DNA from: Flavobacteriaceae bacterium
GTDB taxonomy: Bacteria > Bacteroidota > Bacteroidia > Flavobacteriales > Flavobacteriaceae
DNA length: 32,155 nt
Reading direction: 5' to 3'
NCBI GenBank assembly: GCA_016649785.1
Contig: JAENXB010000003.1
Span: 1-32,155, forward strand
Shown: positions 15,739 to 23,485 of the stretch, in pieces
Position numbering within the stretch: the first letter of the stretch is position 1
Layout: each line of letters starts with the position of its first letter
Notes under the pieces: generated by a model
What the model was told of the DNA's origin: nothing
The model's database searches: none
The model's input: only the letters and a program-made list of their open reading frames with translations
Position numbers and translations under genes: made by a program

Positions 15739-17958
15739 TTAAAAGGATGTTTGTAAACTCAGGGTGACATTCCTTCCCCTGTTTGGAATTCCGTCCTGTT
15801 TCAATCTGGAGAGATGGGAAATATATGTTTTATCCAATAAATTATTTCCGCTAATCCTCAAATCAAGAGTTTGGCCCTTAAATTTAAAACTGCTCCCAAT
15901 TCCGGCACTTAACAAGGAATAACCGGGAGTATTGGTCTCAAATTCGCTTATGTCGTTTTGGGATAGGGTACTTTTTAGTGTAACAAAACCATAATTATTT
16001 TTCAATGACCAAATTTGATCAAATTCAATTCTAAGCGTATTTGTAAATGAAGTTGCGGGAATTAGTGGTAAATTTTCACCATTTTCCTGTTCTCCTCTTA
16101 CCATTTCCACACTGCTTTCCAAATGCAGCCAATCCAGTGGGTGAGGGTGCAAATGCAATCCGGCTTCTCCTCCGTAAAGGCGGGCATTATTTTGAATGTA
16201 TTCAAAAACGGGATTTTCATCTTTAATTTCACCGGAAGGATTCAGGAAAATATAATTATTTATTTTATTGTAAAAGCTATTGGCAAATATCTCAAAATGT
16301 TCATTCCTGTATTCCAGGGAAAGATCCAGCTGAAAATTTTGCTCATTGTCTAAATTTGGATTTCCTATCTCAAATCGGTTGGTGCCTTCGTGGATTCCGT
16401 TGGAGGTGAGTTCCGATAGGTTGGGTGCCCTGAACCCTGTGGCAACATTTACCCGGGCGATCAATGAATTTAAAATATCGAATTTCACCCCAAAAGCTCC
16501 ATTATAACTTGTAAAATCACGTTCAATTGGAGCGAAATATTTTTCTTCCCCAAAAACTCCATGTTCCTCACTGTCAATTTTTCGACTATCAAAACGCAAG
16601 CCTGCCTGGAAATCCACCTTTTCCAGGTGATAATTTGAAGTAGCCAAAAATCCTATATCTGCTACATTAGCATTGGGAATCAATATTTCCATTCCTAAAT
16701 TTTTATTGGTTTGATACATTCCCTGAATTCCAAAAATAGCTTCAAAATTTCCCCATTTTGAACTATTGTATTTCACATCGTAATTTAAGGTTTCCAGGTG
16801 CATTTCAAGGGCTGGAGTATTAGCATCCAAATTTTCCGGATCCTCTTCAAATTCCTTCCTATTATTAAATAGATATCCCACTTTTAAATCCAAACTGGAA
16901 TTTTTAAGAAACAGTTTGTTGTCAAAACTCAAAATATGATTGTCCAATTTTTGATTGGGCAACAACATATCTTTTGAAGTAGATTGTTCTTCAATTTCTT
17001 CCGGGATCCCTGTGTTGGTATTATTGTACCTTAGATCTCCACGGTAATTGGTGTCCTGGTAACCCAAACCGGTTTTGATATCTATTTCCTCGAATCTTGA
17101 ATTGGTTACCCTAAGGCCATTCCCGGATTTATAATCGCTGTTTGCAGCGTAATTTCCCCGCAGCAAAAATTTAAGTCGTTCTCCGGATGTTTTAAAACCT
17201 GCATTTGCTTCAGTTCCCAGGGAATTTGTGTGATAGGTTATTTTGGCATCTGCATCAGAACTGTCTGAGATGGCGTATTTTTCAGGATTAAGGTAAAGTA
17301 CCCCACCAAGAGCATCACTTCCATAGAGAAGGGATGCCGGACCTTTTATAACCTCAACGCTTTCCACTCCGCTGGAACTTACCCCTAAACCGTGTTCATC
17401 TCCAAATTGCTGATTTTCAAGCCTTACTCCCTGGGTATAGACCAAAACTCTATTGGCGCTAAGTCCGCGAATTACAGGTTTGCCAATTCCTGCTCCGGTA
17501 GTTATACTTTCAACCCCCGGGATTTGCGTTATGCCTTCAGCCAGGGTTACCGCTCCCGATTTACTGAGGTTATCTACTGTTTCCCTAGCCACCAATACCA
17601 CATTCTCACTTTGCAGCTTGTGAAACGGGGTGGAAACAATAACCGCTTCCATCTCTATGGCAGAAGTTTGTAATTGAATGACCAAAGGTTTGGTAAGAGA
17701 AGTATTAACCTCAACAGTTTGTGTTGTAAATCCTAAGGAGGAAATGACCAATTGAAAATTTCCTTTAGGAATATTATTTAAATGAAATTTGCCGTCAGCG
17801 GAGGTCATAGTGCCTCTTTCAAGTTTTGGAAGATATACGGTTGCAGCAATAACAGGTTCATTTGTTTCGGAATTGAGGATACTTCCTTCAATAGAATTTT
17901 GGGAATAGGTTGTAACAGAGATTGCCATAACGCATAGCATACAAATTAATTTCTTCAT
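15739..17958 (-). CDS. TonB-dependent outer-membrane receptor
   Basis: A 739-residue receptor for energised uptake across the outer membrane. The signal peptide is about residues 1-19. A carboxypeptidase-regulatory-like domain follows (about 22-105: SIEGSILNSETNEPVIAATV), then the plug (about 115-230) with GLSANRVLVYTQGVRLENQQ, FGDEHGLGVS and VEVIKGPASLLYGSDALGGV. The 22-strand barrel ends in the aromatic residue Phe. No SusD partner is adjacent, so glycan uptake is unlikely; a metal ion or metal chelate is a reasonable guess, supported only by the small Cys/His-containing protein encoded 57 bases upstream. It is the last gene of a three-gene operon. Confidence 0.93.
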   Translation of the reverse strand: MKKLICMLCVMAISVTTYSQNSIEGSILNSETNEPVIAATVYLPKLERGTMTSADGKFHLNNIPKGNFQLVISSLGFTTQTVEVNTSLTKPLVIQLQTSAIEMEAVIVSTPFHKLQSENVVLVARETVDNLSKSGAVTLAEGITQIPGVESITTGAGIGKPVIRGLSANRVLVYTQGVRLENQQFGDEHGLGVSSSGVESVEVIKGPASLLYGSDALGGVLYLNPEKYAISDSSDADAKITYHTNSLGTEANAGFKTSGERLKFLLRGNYAANSDYKSGNGLRVTNSRFEEIDIKTGLGYQDTNYRGDLRYNNTNTGIPEEIEEQSTSKDMLLPNQKLDNHILSFDNKLFLKNSSLDLKVGYLFNNRKEFEEDPENLDANTPALEMHLETLNYDVKYNSSKWGNFEAIFGIQGMYQTNKNLGMEILIPNANVADIGFLATSNYHLEKVDFQAGLRFDSRKIDSEEHGVFGEEKYFAPIERDFTSYNGAFGVKFDILNSLIARVNVATGFRAPNLSELTSNGIHEGTNRFEIGNPNLDNEQNFQLDLSLEYRNEHFEIFANSFYNKINNYIFLNPSGEIKDENPVFEYIQNNARLYGGEAGLHLHPHPLDWLHLESSVEMVRGEQENGENLPLIPATSFTNTLRIEFDQIWSLKNNYGFVTLKSTLSQNDISEFETNTPGYSLLSAGIGSSFKFKGQTLDLRISGNNLLDKTYISHLSRLKQDGIPNRGRNVTLSLQTSF

Positions 17959-18015
17959 TAATATGGTTTTAAGAATTTATAGTTGCGGGAAAAATATTTC
18001 CTGCGTAATTATCAT

Positions 18016-18357
18016 TTAACTGAATGAAATTGAGGCAGGTGGACCCCGCAACTCAAATGATAATTTTTGAAAATCGCTTAAAAACCGATAATGGTTGAAA
18101 AATTTTTTGTTTGCCGGAATGGCTTGATTTAAATTGAAATGGAAAAGATCAAAGGCAATTACCGGAGTAGGATGAAATTTACACAGCTCACAGTCGATAT
18201 TTTTTTTATGAAGATGGGTGTCGAAATAATTGTGACATATCTCCTGTTTTTCATGTGCATAAATGTGGCTGATGCTCACTGCTGAAGGAAAAAGCAGGGC
18301 AATGACCATAAAGAGCAAAATATATTTCTGAAAAATTTTCAACTGAATTTTATTCAT
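18016..18357 (-). CDS. Small exported Cys/His protein upstream of TonB receptor
   Basis: A 113-residue protein with an N-terminal signal or anchor (about 10-30). It has a Cys/His cluster AHEKQEICHNYFDTHLHKKN followed by DCELCKFH (C40-C60 region) and ends in LRGPPASISFS. Similar small proteins with a Cys/His core and a C-terminal R-x-PP motif are often encoded next to TonB receptors in flavobacteria. The family resembles the HYC_CC_PP proteins, but I am not certain of the match. A role in metal or haem handling is an inference from the residues and neighbour. It overlaps the upstream gene by 8 bases, which supports one operon. Confidence 0.75.
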   Translation of the reverse strand: MNKIQLKIFQKYILLFMVIALLFPSAVSISHIYAHEKQEICHNYFDTHLHKKNIDCELCKFHPTPVIAFDLFHFNLNQAIPANKKFFNHYRFLSDFQKLSFELRGPPASISFS

Positions 18358-18655
18358 TTAAAAAACGGGATAAGCCAAGGCGAACCAACATTTTCTTTTC
18401 AAATTTCCAGAAGAAACTAAATTGACCGAATAGCCAGCCAAAACAAACCAGTAATAGCTGATAAAGGGGGAAAATAAGGAGGATCCTTACAGGCCAAAAT
18501 AAATACCAGGGGGATGTTTCTTTATAAATTCCAAAAAATTCACAAATAGGTGCTGCCAGTTTAACGGCAGAAGATCCAGTGACTGCAAAAACGAGGAAGA
18601 TAACAATAATCTGAAAATTGGAATCGATGCCCCAACGTTGCTTAAGTTTGTCCAT
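18350..18655 (-). CDS. DUF6787-like small membrane protein
   Basis: A 101-residue protein with two hydrophobic segments (about 14-33 and 50-76). The opening MDKLKQRWGIDSNFQIIVIF and the motif FAVTGSSAVKLA fit a short membrane-protein family of Bacteroidota, DUF6787 as I recall. Function is unknown. It is the first gene of the operon with the Cys/His protein and the TonB receptor. The promoter lies so close that the messenger should begin within a few bases of the ATG. Confidence 0.8.
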   Translation of the reverse strand: MDKLKQRWGIDSNFQIIVIFLVFAVTGSSAVKLAAPICEFFGIYKETSPWYLFWPVRILLIFPLYQLLLVCFGWLFGQFSFFWKFEKKMLVRLGLSRFLNE

Positions 18656-18659
18656 ATTG

Positions 18660-18692
18660 CAAATGTATCATTTAACGGTCCAATTAACCAAA
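18660..18692 (-). promoter_or_regulatory. Complete promoter of the TonB receptor operon
   Basis: On the minus strand, TTTG (18692-18689), 21 bases, then TACATTTG (18667-18660): both elements match the Bacteroidota consensus at the right spacing. The start is predicted at about 18655, at or next to the first base of the ATG, so the transcript would be leaderless or nearly so. Confidence 0.75.
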
Positions 18693-18698
18693 TTTTAA

Positions 18699-19121
18699 CT
18701 ACAATCGTGTAGGTACCGGAAACCGCTGATTGTATTCATGGGATAAATAAACAAAATAATTATAGAGCAAATAATTTACTTCATAGCCGTAATTGACAAA
18801 CGGGTCATAATTAATTTCCTGGACATATAAATTCGGATTATAGCGAAGAGGATTTCTAACCCGGGAATTGTATTCCTGCACCAGGATTAGATTTTTGGAT
18901 TCCAGATAAGATTGTGAATAATAGCCTTTGGGTTTGGCTAAACTGTTTATAAACAAATTAAACCCAGGTTCAATAATAATGATCTCATACTGCAAACTGT
19001 CATTGGCAATACGCACGGTATCATTTTCAGTTCCGGAGGCATTGGAACCTTTGAAATCCCTACCAGAACCACAACTATATATAAATAACCCCAAGAGAAA
19101 AATATACAATAGATTTTTCAT
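18699..19121 (-). CDS. Small lipoprotein, DUF6146-like
   Basis: A 140-residue secreted lipoprotein. The signal sequence ends in the lipobox FIYSC, with Cys17 as the lipidated residue, followed by GSGRD. The mature part has the conserved-looking stretches DSLQYEIIIIEPGFNLFINS, YYSQSYLESKNLILVQEYN and VNYGYEVNYLLYNYFVYLSH, which I associate with a flavobacterial DUF6146 family of unknown function. The many Tyr and Asn residues are typical of surface lipoproteins. It is separated from serA by a terminator and has no clear promoter motif of its own. Confidence 0.8.
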   Translation of the reverse strand: MKNLLYIFLLGLFIYSCGSGRDFKGSNASGTENDTVRIANDSLQYEIIIIEPGFNLFINSLAKPKGYYSQSYLESKNLILVQEYNSRVRNPLRYNPNLYVQEINYDPFVNYGYEVNYLLYNYFVYLSHEYNQRFPVPTRL

Positions 19122-19228
19122 TTTATTTATTTTTAAGTATTAATTGGCTTATTGATACATAAACCGAATTTTCAAAGTTTAATTAAATAATTAATTTACA
19201 AATTTTTAACTGATGCATACCTTAAGGA

Positions 19229-19281
19229 AATTGTAAAAAAAATGATCCAGAAACATTTATTCCTGAATCATTTTTACAATT
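19229..19281 (-). terminator. Terminator of the serC-serA unit
   Basis: On the minus strand, AAAAATGATTCAG pairs with CTGGATCATTTTTTTT across a 12-base loop, giving a stem with a run of eight T's. It lies 18 bases after the serA stop. Confidence 0.8.
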
Positions 19282-19298
19282 GGATTTGACAATTTCCT

Positions 19299-20261
19299 TT
19301 ATACTGTTTCGCCTTTTAAAATGGAAATGATCTGCAAGGCAAGTTCAGTCCCGATCCTGTCCTGGGCTTCTTTTGTAGCTGCCCCAATATGTGGAGTTAG
19401 CGAAATTCGTTGATCCATTAAAATTTGAAGGGCAGGGGTAGGCTCATTTTCAAAAACATCCAGTCCTGCAAAAGCGACTTTTCCGTTTTTAAGAGCTTCT
19501 ACAAGTGCAACCTCATCTACAATTCCGCCACGCGAGGTATTAATAATCCCGACCCCGTCTTTCATCATCTCAAATTCCTTTTCACCGAGTACAGGTTTTT
19601 TCTGAGCAGGGATGTGAACCGTTATAAAATCTGAATCCCTGATCACATCTTTTACCGGTTCGGTTTTTATAGGAATTGTTACTACCTGGTCATTGTAAAA
19701 ATGCAGGGTAATATCTGCTTCCCCCACGTGATCATCACTGGCAATAACTTTCATTCCTATTCCAAGGGCTATTTTGGCCACCTCGCGACCAATTCGCCCA
19801 AGTCCTATAATTCCCAGGGTTTTTCCCCTGAGTTCGGTTCCTCCGGAATAATTTTTCTTTAAAGCTTTGAATTGTGTATCCCCGCTCAAAGGCATGATCC
19901 GGTTTGAATCGTGTAAATAGCGAACCCCTCCAAAGAGATGTGCAAAAACAAGTTCTGCGACAGATCCGGAACTGGATGCAGGAGTGTTAATGACTTTTAA
20001 ACCTTTTTTTCGGGCGTATTCCACATCAATATTATCCATCCCAACACCACCACGACCAATAATTTTTAAGGAAGGACACGCATCGATCAGATCCTTTCTT
20101 ACTTCAGTGGCACTGCGCACAAGAATAACATCGATTTTTTCTTCATTGATGTAATTTTTAAGTTGCTCCTGCGCCACTTTGGTCACAATCACTTCAAATC
20201 CGGCTTTTTTAAGGGCATTGATGCCACTTTGTGATATTCCGTCGTTTGCTAATACTTTCAT
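19299..20261 (-). CDS. serA: D-3-phosphoglycerate dehydrogenase, short form
   Basis: Oxidises 3-phosphoglycerate to phosphohydroxypyruvate, the first step of serine synthesis. The 320-residue protein has GRGGVGMDNID (70-79), the NAD motif GLGRIG (153-158), catalytic Arg244 in INTSRGGIVDE, an acidic partner in DVFENEP (E271/E273) and His291 in TPHIGAAT. There is no C-terminal ACT domain, so it should not be feedback-inhibited by serine through that domain. An in-frame extension to 20297 exists, but the family starts at MKVLANDGIS (20261). It follows serC by 49 bases and ends at a terminator, which supports a serC-serA operon. Confidence 0.94.
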   Translation of the reverse strand: MKVLANDGISQSGINALKKAGFEVIVTKVAQEQLKNYINEEKIDVILVRSATEVRKDLIDACPSLKIIGRGGVGMDNIDVEYARKKGLKVINTPASSSGSVAELVFAHLFGGVRYLHDSNRIMPLSGDTQFKALKKNYSGGTELRGKTLGIIGLGRIGREVAKIALGIGMKVIASDDHVGEADITLHFYNDQVVTIPIKTEPVKDVIRDSDFITVHIPAQKKPVLGEKEFEMMKDGVGIINTSRGGIVDEVALVEALKNGKVAFAGLDVFENEPTPALQILMDQRISLTPHIGAATKEAQDRIGTELALQIISILKGETV

Positions 20262-20310
20262 TGCTTTTGTTTTCAATAGTGGATTATAGGTTCCCAATCG
20301 GAAATTTCCG

Positions 20311-21375
20311 TTAGGCCTTTCGTTCCAGATCGCCCATTACGTCTACCAAAACCTGGACACTTTCCAGTGGAAGGGCATTGTACATAGAGGCCCTGTATCC
20401 ACCTACGCTCCGGTGACCATTGAGTCCAATTATGCCAGCTTCTTTCCACATTTTATCAAATTGATCTTTTAAAGATTCATTTTTCAGGTTAAAAGTAGCA
20501 TTCATAATTGAACGGTCTTCATTTGCCGTAAAGCCTTTAAAGAGCGGGTTGATATCAATTTCAGAATACATCAATACAGCTTTCTTCTTATTTAATTTTT
20601 CAATAGCAGCAATTCCGCCCTGCGCCTTAAGCCATCTAAGGGTAAGTAAGGAGACATAAACAGGATAAACCGAAGGTGTATTGTACATACTTTCCTTTTC
20701 AATATGCTGTTTATAATCCAACATAGATGGTATTTTGCGGGTTACTTTTCCCAAAATATCATCTTTTATAATTACCAAAGTGGTTCCTGCAGGTCCCATA
20801 TTTTTTTGTGCCCCTGCATAGATCAAATCGAATTTTGAGAAATCCATCTGTCGGGAAAATATATCACTGCTCATATCACAAACCAAGGGAACGGAAGTAG
20901 CGGGAAATCTCTTCATTTGAGTACCAAAAATCGTGTTGTTGCTGGTACAGTGAAAATAATCGGCATCTTTTGGGATCTTATATCCTTTGGGAATATAATT
21001 GAAATTTTTATCTTTTGAAGAAGCCACAACATCCACTTCTCCAAATAGTTGAGCCTCTTTTATCGCCTTGTCAGCCCAGGTTCCAGTATTGAGATAGGCC
21101 GCTTTTTTCTCCAACAGGTTATAAGCCACCATCAAAAACTCCAGGCTGGCACCTCCTTGCAGGAATAAAGCCTGATAACCTTTGCCTTTTAAGCCTAAAA
21201 GTTCCAGGGAAAGATTTCTTGCTTCCTCCATCACATCTACAAAAGCTTTGCTGCGATGTGAGATTTCCAAAATAGATAATCCTGAATTATTAAAGTTCAG
21301 AACAGCTTGCGAGGCTTCCTGAAATACCTCCTGAGGCAGAATACATGGCCCTGCGCTAAAGTTGTGTTTTTTCAT
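20311..21375 (-). CDS. serC: Phosphoserine aminotransferase
   Basis: PLP enzyme converting phosphohydroxypyruvate to phosphoserine; it may also serve pyridoxal phosphate synthesis. The 354-residue protein begins with KKHNFSAGPCILP and shows ILEISHRSKAFVDVMEE, FLQGGASLEFLMV, the PLP lysine K191 in GAQKNMGPAG and the C-terminal LNGHRSVGGYRASMYNA. Length and motifs are normal. It is the first gene of serC-serA. A one-mismatch -7 element (GATCTTTG, 21399-21392) lies about 20 bases before the ATG. Confidence 0.97.
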   Translation of the reverse strand: MKKHNFSAGPCILPQEVFQEASQAVLNFNNSGLSILEISHRSKAFVDVMEEARNLSLELLGLKGKGYQALFLQGGASLEFLMVAYNLLEKKAAYLNTGTWADKAIKEAQLFGEVDVVASSKDKNFNYIPKGYKIPKDADYFHCTSNNTIFGTQMKRFPATSVPLVCDMSSDIFSRQMDFSKFDLIYAGAQKNMGPAGTTLVIIKDDILGKVTRKIPSMLDYKQHIEKESMYNTPSVYPVYVSLLTLRWLKAQGGIAAIEKLNKKKAVLMYSEIDINPLFKGFTANEDRSIMNATFNLKNESLKDQFDKMWKEAGIIGLNGHRSVGGYRASMYNALPLESVQVLVDVMGDLERKA

Positions 21376-21528
21376 ATATAAGTTGTTTGAACAAAGATCC
21401 TAAAAGTGACTGAAAATTGTTTTATTAAAATGATACTTGTAAGCTGCCAAGTTACAAAAGTCGCCGCTCAAATAAAAACCGGAAAAATTTAGTTGTTGAA
21501 TTAGTTTGCCAATCTGCAGCAAATCAGG

Positions 21529-21549
21529 ATGAATAAAATTTTATTTTTT
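21529..21549. repeat. Direct repeat, left copy, flanking the antitoxin-like gene
   Basis: ATGAATAA followed by AATTTTATTTTTT. The same 21 bases recur at 21769-21790 with one extra G. The sequence is AT-rich, but the match is long. Confidence 0.6.
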
Positions 21550-21599
21550 ATTCTTAGGAGAGAAACAAAATTTTGACCAATTTTACAGAAAGCAAACAA

Positions 21600-21776
21600 A
21601 TGAAGACTTTAGAGAATATTCAGAAAAAGTTTGTGGGTAGAATTTTAGCCTCGAAAAATGAAAAATTGCTGGAAGCTATTGACAAGATCTTTGATTATAC
21701 ACAACCGGAGGATATTATAGCTCTTTCTGCCGAAGAATTAGAAATGCTGTTGATGAGCGAAAAGGAGAATGAATAA
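21600..21776 (+). CDS. Orphan antitoxin-like small protein, probably C-terminally truncated
   Basis: A 58-residue protein: MKTLENIQKKFVGRILASKN, EKLLEAIDKIFDYTQPEDII, ALSAEELEMLLMSEKENE. The pattern 'helix, LLxxIxxIF, then LSxEExEMLxMSExD' is that of the N-terminal part of Bacteroidota antitoxins for RelE/ParE toxins, which normally continue with a toxin-wrapping tail (GR.IS.EEL...). Here the frame stops right after MSEKENE and no toxin gene follows. The last codons and stop lie in a direct repeat. A TTG nine codons upstream (21573) could extend it. It is either a decayed antitoxin or a repurposed small regulator; the family match is from memory. Confidence 0.65.
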   Translation: MKTLENIQKKFVGRILASKNEKLLEAIDKIFDYTQPEDIIALSAEELEMLLMSEKENE

Positions 21777-21790
21777 GAATTTTATTTTTT
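21769..21790. repeat. Direct repeat, right copy
   Basis: ATGAATAAG followed by AATTTTATTTTTT, matching 21529-21549 except for one inserted G. It contains the stop codon of the antitoxin-like gene. Confidence 0.6.
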
Positions 21791-21836
21791 TCTGCCAAAA
21801 CCGAGAACATCAGCTTCTAAGATGAAAAACAAATTT

Positions 21837-22895
21837 CTACAATTGTTGTAAAAACTTCAGGGTATCTACATTATCGGCGTAATCCCAAAGTTGCGGGTGT
21901 TGGGTTTGTCCAAATGCAATTTCCTCATCAAGCAATCCTTTGGAGACGATACATTGCAAATTTTCTTTGTTTTCCTCCAGGGTTATTTTTAGGGAATTTT
22001 CATCTGAGTAAGTTTCAAAAAACAACGTGCCAATAGGGGAGCCAAAACTTTTATCTTCCTTCAGGATCAAAAACCCATTGTCCAGGAGCTTAAATTCACT
22101 CATTAAATATACAGCCTTGTTATAATCGTAATTATTGGCATATTTTGCGTTGTTCATCAACTCTGCCCAGGGGAACATCGTTTTAAAAAACAAATCAAAA
22201 TCATAAGCTTCAGGCACATATAATTTGGAAACATTGCGGCAACCCAAACCAAAGTAACGAAAAATATCATCCCCTAAAGCCTGCAGTTCTGCCTGAGTTT
22301 CATTGCCTGTCAAAACCGCGATGGAATTTCTGTTTTTGCGGATGATAGAAGGTGTTTTTGCAAAATAATATTCAAAATACCGGGCAGTATTGTTGCTGCC
22401 GGTGGCTATTACCGCATCAAAATTACTAAATCTGCCATCCGTAAATTCAATCAACTCCTTATATCCAGGCTCAATCGCCATCAGGTAATCTGCCAGTATT
22501 GGCAATAATTTCTGATCGTTGGAAGATTGCTTTATCAACACTTTATGACCCGAGATCAAAACCGAGATAAAATCGTGAAATCCAACCAAAGGAATATTTC
22601 CGGCCATTACAATCCCCACAGTTTTTGACTGTTGATCGCTGAAATTGTATGGTTTTAACCAATTATCTAAATTTGCTTCGGTAAGCGCCTTGCTCCATTC
22701 TTTCAGCGAAAAAAGAACATTTTCCCTGGTAAACCAACCGTTATAATGCACAGCCAGATCTATTTGTTCCCGGAAAGCATTGAAAAACAGATCATTGTGA
22801 GGCAAATCTGAGAGCTGCTGAATACCTTCCCGGTGAAATTGGCTCAAAAATAAACCGACTTGTATAAGATGGGATTTTCGTTGGTCGATTGTCAT
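21837..22895 (-). CDS. Acyl-CoA reductase, LuxC family
   Basis: A 352-residue member of the LuxC-type acyl-CoA reductases, which belong to the aldehyde dehydrogenase superfamily and reduce acyl-CoA to aldehyde with NADPH. It shows VGIVMAGNIPLVGFHDF (93-109), the nucleotide-site region ATGSNNTARYFEYYF and the catalytic Cys219 in FGLGCRNVSKLYVPE. It is shorter than LuxC of luminous bacteria, as usual in Bacteroidota. No luxA/B/D/E genes are nearby, so it has no role in light emission. It is divergent from a ferredoxin gene, an arrangement common in flavobacteria that suggests shared physiology, though a direct electron link is unproven. Confidence 0.9.
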   Translation of the reverse strand: MTIDQRKSHLIQVGLFLSQFHREGIQQLSDLPHNDLFFNAFREQIDLAVHYNGWFTRENVLFSLKEWSKALTEANLDNWLKPYNFSDQQSKTVGIVMAGNIPLVGFHDFISVLISGHKVLIKQSSNDQKLLPILADYLMAIEPGYKELIEFTDGRFSNFDAVIATGSNNTARYFEYYFAKTPSIIRKNRNSIAVLTGNETQAELQALGDDIFRYFGLGCRNVSKLYVPEAYDFDLFFKTMFPWAELMNNAKYANNYDYNKAVYLMSEFKLLDNGFLILKEDKSFGSPIGTLFFETYSDENSLKITLEENKENLQCIVSKGLLDEEIAFGQTQHPQLWDYADNVDTLKFLQQL

Positions 22896-22903
22896 AGCAC
22901 TAA

Positions 22904-22935
22904 TTTGGTTATGAAATGTTTTGGGTTTAAATTTG
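22904..22935 (+). promoter_or_regulatory. Complete promoter for the ferredoxin gene
   Basis: TTTG (22904-22907), 20 bases, then TAAATTTG (22928-22935): a full Bacteroidota promoter. The start near 22941 gives a leader of about 107 bases. Confidence 0.75.
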
Positions 22936-23047
22936 TATCGGCGAAATTAAAAGTTATCTATTTAAAATCACCTATAAAACATTGAAAAGTTGAAAGGAAG
23001 TAAAACCGCTCAATTTTTCCATTTTAAATTTACTAATAAAAAAAGCT

Positions 23048-23401
23048 ATGGCAATTAAAATAACAGACGAATGTATTAACTGCGGTGCCTGCGAGCCGGA
23101 ATGTCCCAATACGGCTATTTATGAGGGCGCCGATGACTGGCGTTATTCTGATGGAACCGATTTAAAGGGAGATGTAATTTATCCAAATGGCAAAAAAGCA
23201 AATGCAGATGAAGCACAGGAACCTTTAAGCGACGAAATTTATTATATAGTTGCAGATAAATGTACAGAGTGCCAGGGATTTCACGATGAGCCTCAATGTG
23301 CCGCGGTATGCCCGGTAGATTGTTGTGTTCCGGATGAGGACCACGTTGAAACCAAAGAGGAATTATTGGCAAAACAACGTTTTATGCATCCTGACGCTTA
23401 A
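23048..23401 (+). CDS. Ferredoxin with two 4Fe-4S clusters
   Basis: A 117-residue electron carrier. Cluster-binding cysteines are C9-x2-C12-x2-C15-x3-C19 (CINCGACEPECP) and C72-x2-C75-x8-C84-x3-C88 (CTECQGFHDEPQCAAVCP). Two extra cysteines, C92 and C93, follow. The long spacer in the second motif and the 50-residue insert between the motifs fit the 'YfhL/Alvin' type of 2[4Fe-4S] ferredoxin, which has low and unequal potentials. It is a single-gene unit between a full promoter and a strong terminator. Confidence 0.94.
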   Translation: MAIKITDECINCGACEPECPNTAIYEGADDWRYSDGTDLKGDVIYPNGKKANADEAQEPLSDEIYYIVADKCTECQGFHDEPQCAAVCPVDCCVPDEDHVETKEELLAKQRFMHPDA

Positions 23402-23423
23402 GAATTTATTTTCTTAAAAAATT

Positions 23424-23451
23424 AAAATCCCGCTTTTCAGCGGGATTTTTT
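23424..23451 (+). terminator. Terminator of the ferredoxin gene
   Basis: Aaaatcccgct (23424-23434), loop tttc, agcgggatttt (23439-23449), then T's: an 11-bp stem with T-run. The A-run before it means it can also stop the convergent gene at 23486. Confidence 0.93.
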
Positions 23452-23485
23452 GGTTTATTATTAGCATCAATGATCTTTTTGAACA

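Noticed and set aside
12370..18655. Polysaccharide utilisation locus around the DUF5916 protein and TonB receptor
   Set aside because: There is no SusD homologue, glycoside hydrolase or sugar regulator, and the TonB receptor is in a different transcription unit.
20262..20297. 12-codon extension of serA
   Set aside because: The family begins with MKVLANDG, and the added codons have no similarity to it.
21837..22895. LuxC-type reductase as part of a bioluminescence operon
   Set aside because: No luxA, B, D or E genes are nearby, and this short form is common in non-luminous Bacteroidota.
23115..23372. 85-codon minus-strand frame rich in His and Pro opposite the ferredoxin
   Set aside because: It is the complement of the cysteine-rich ferredoxin coding sequence, with no independent support.
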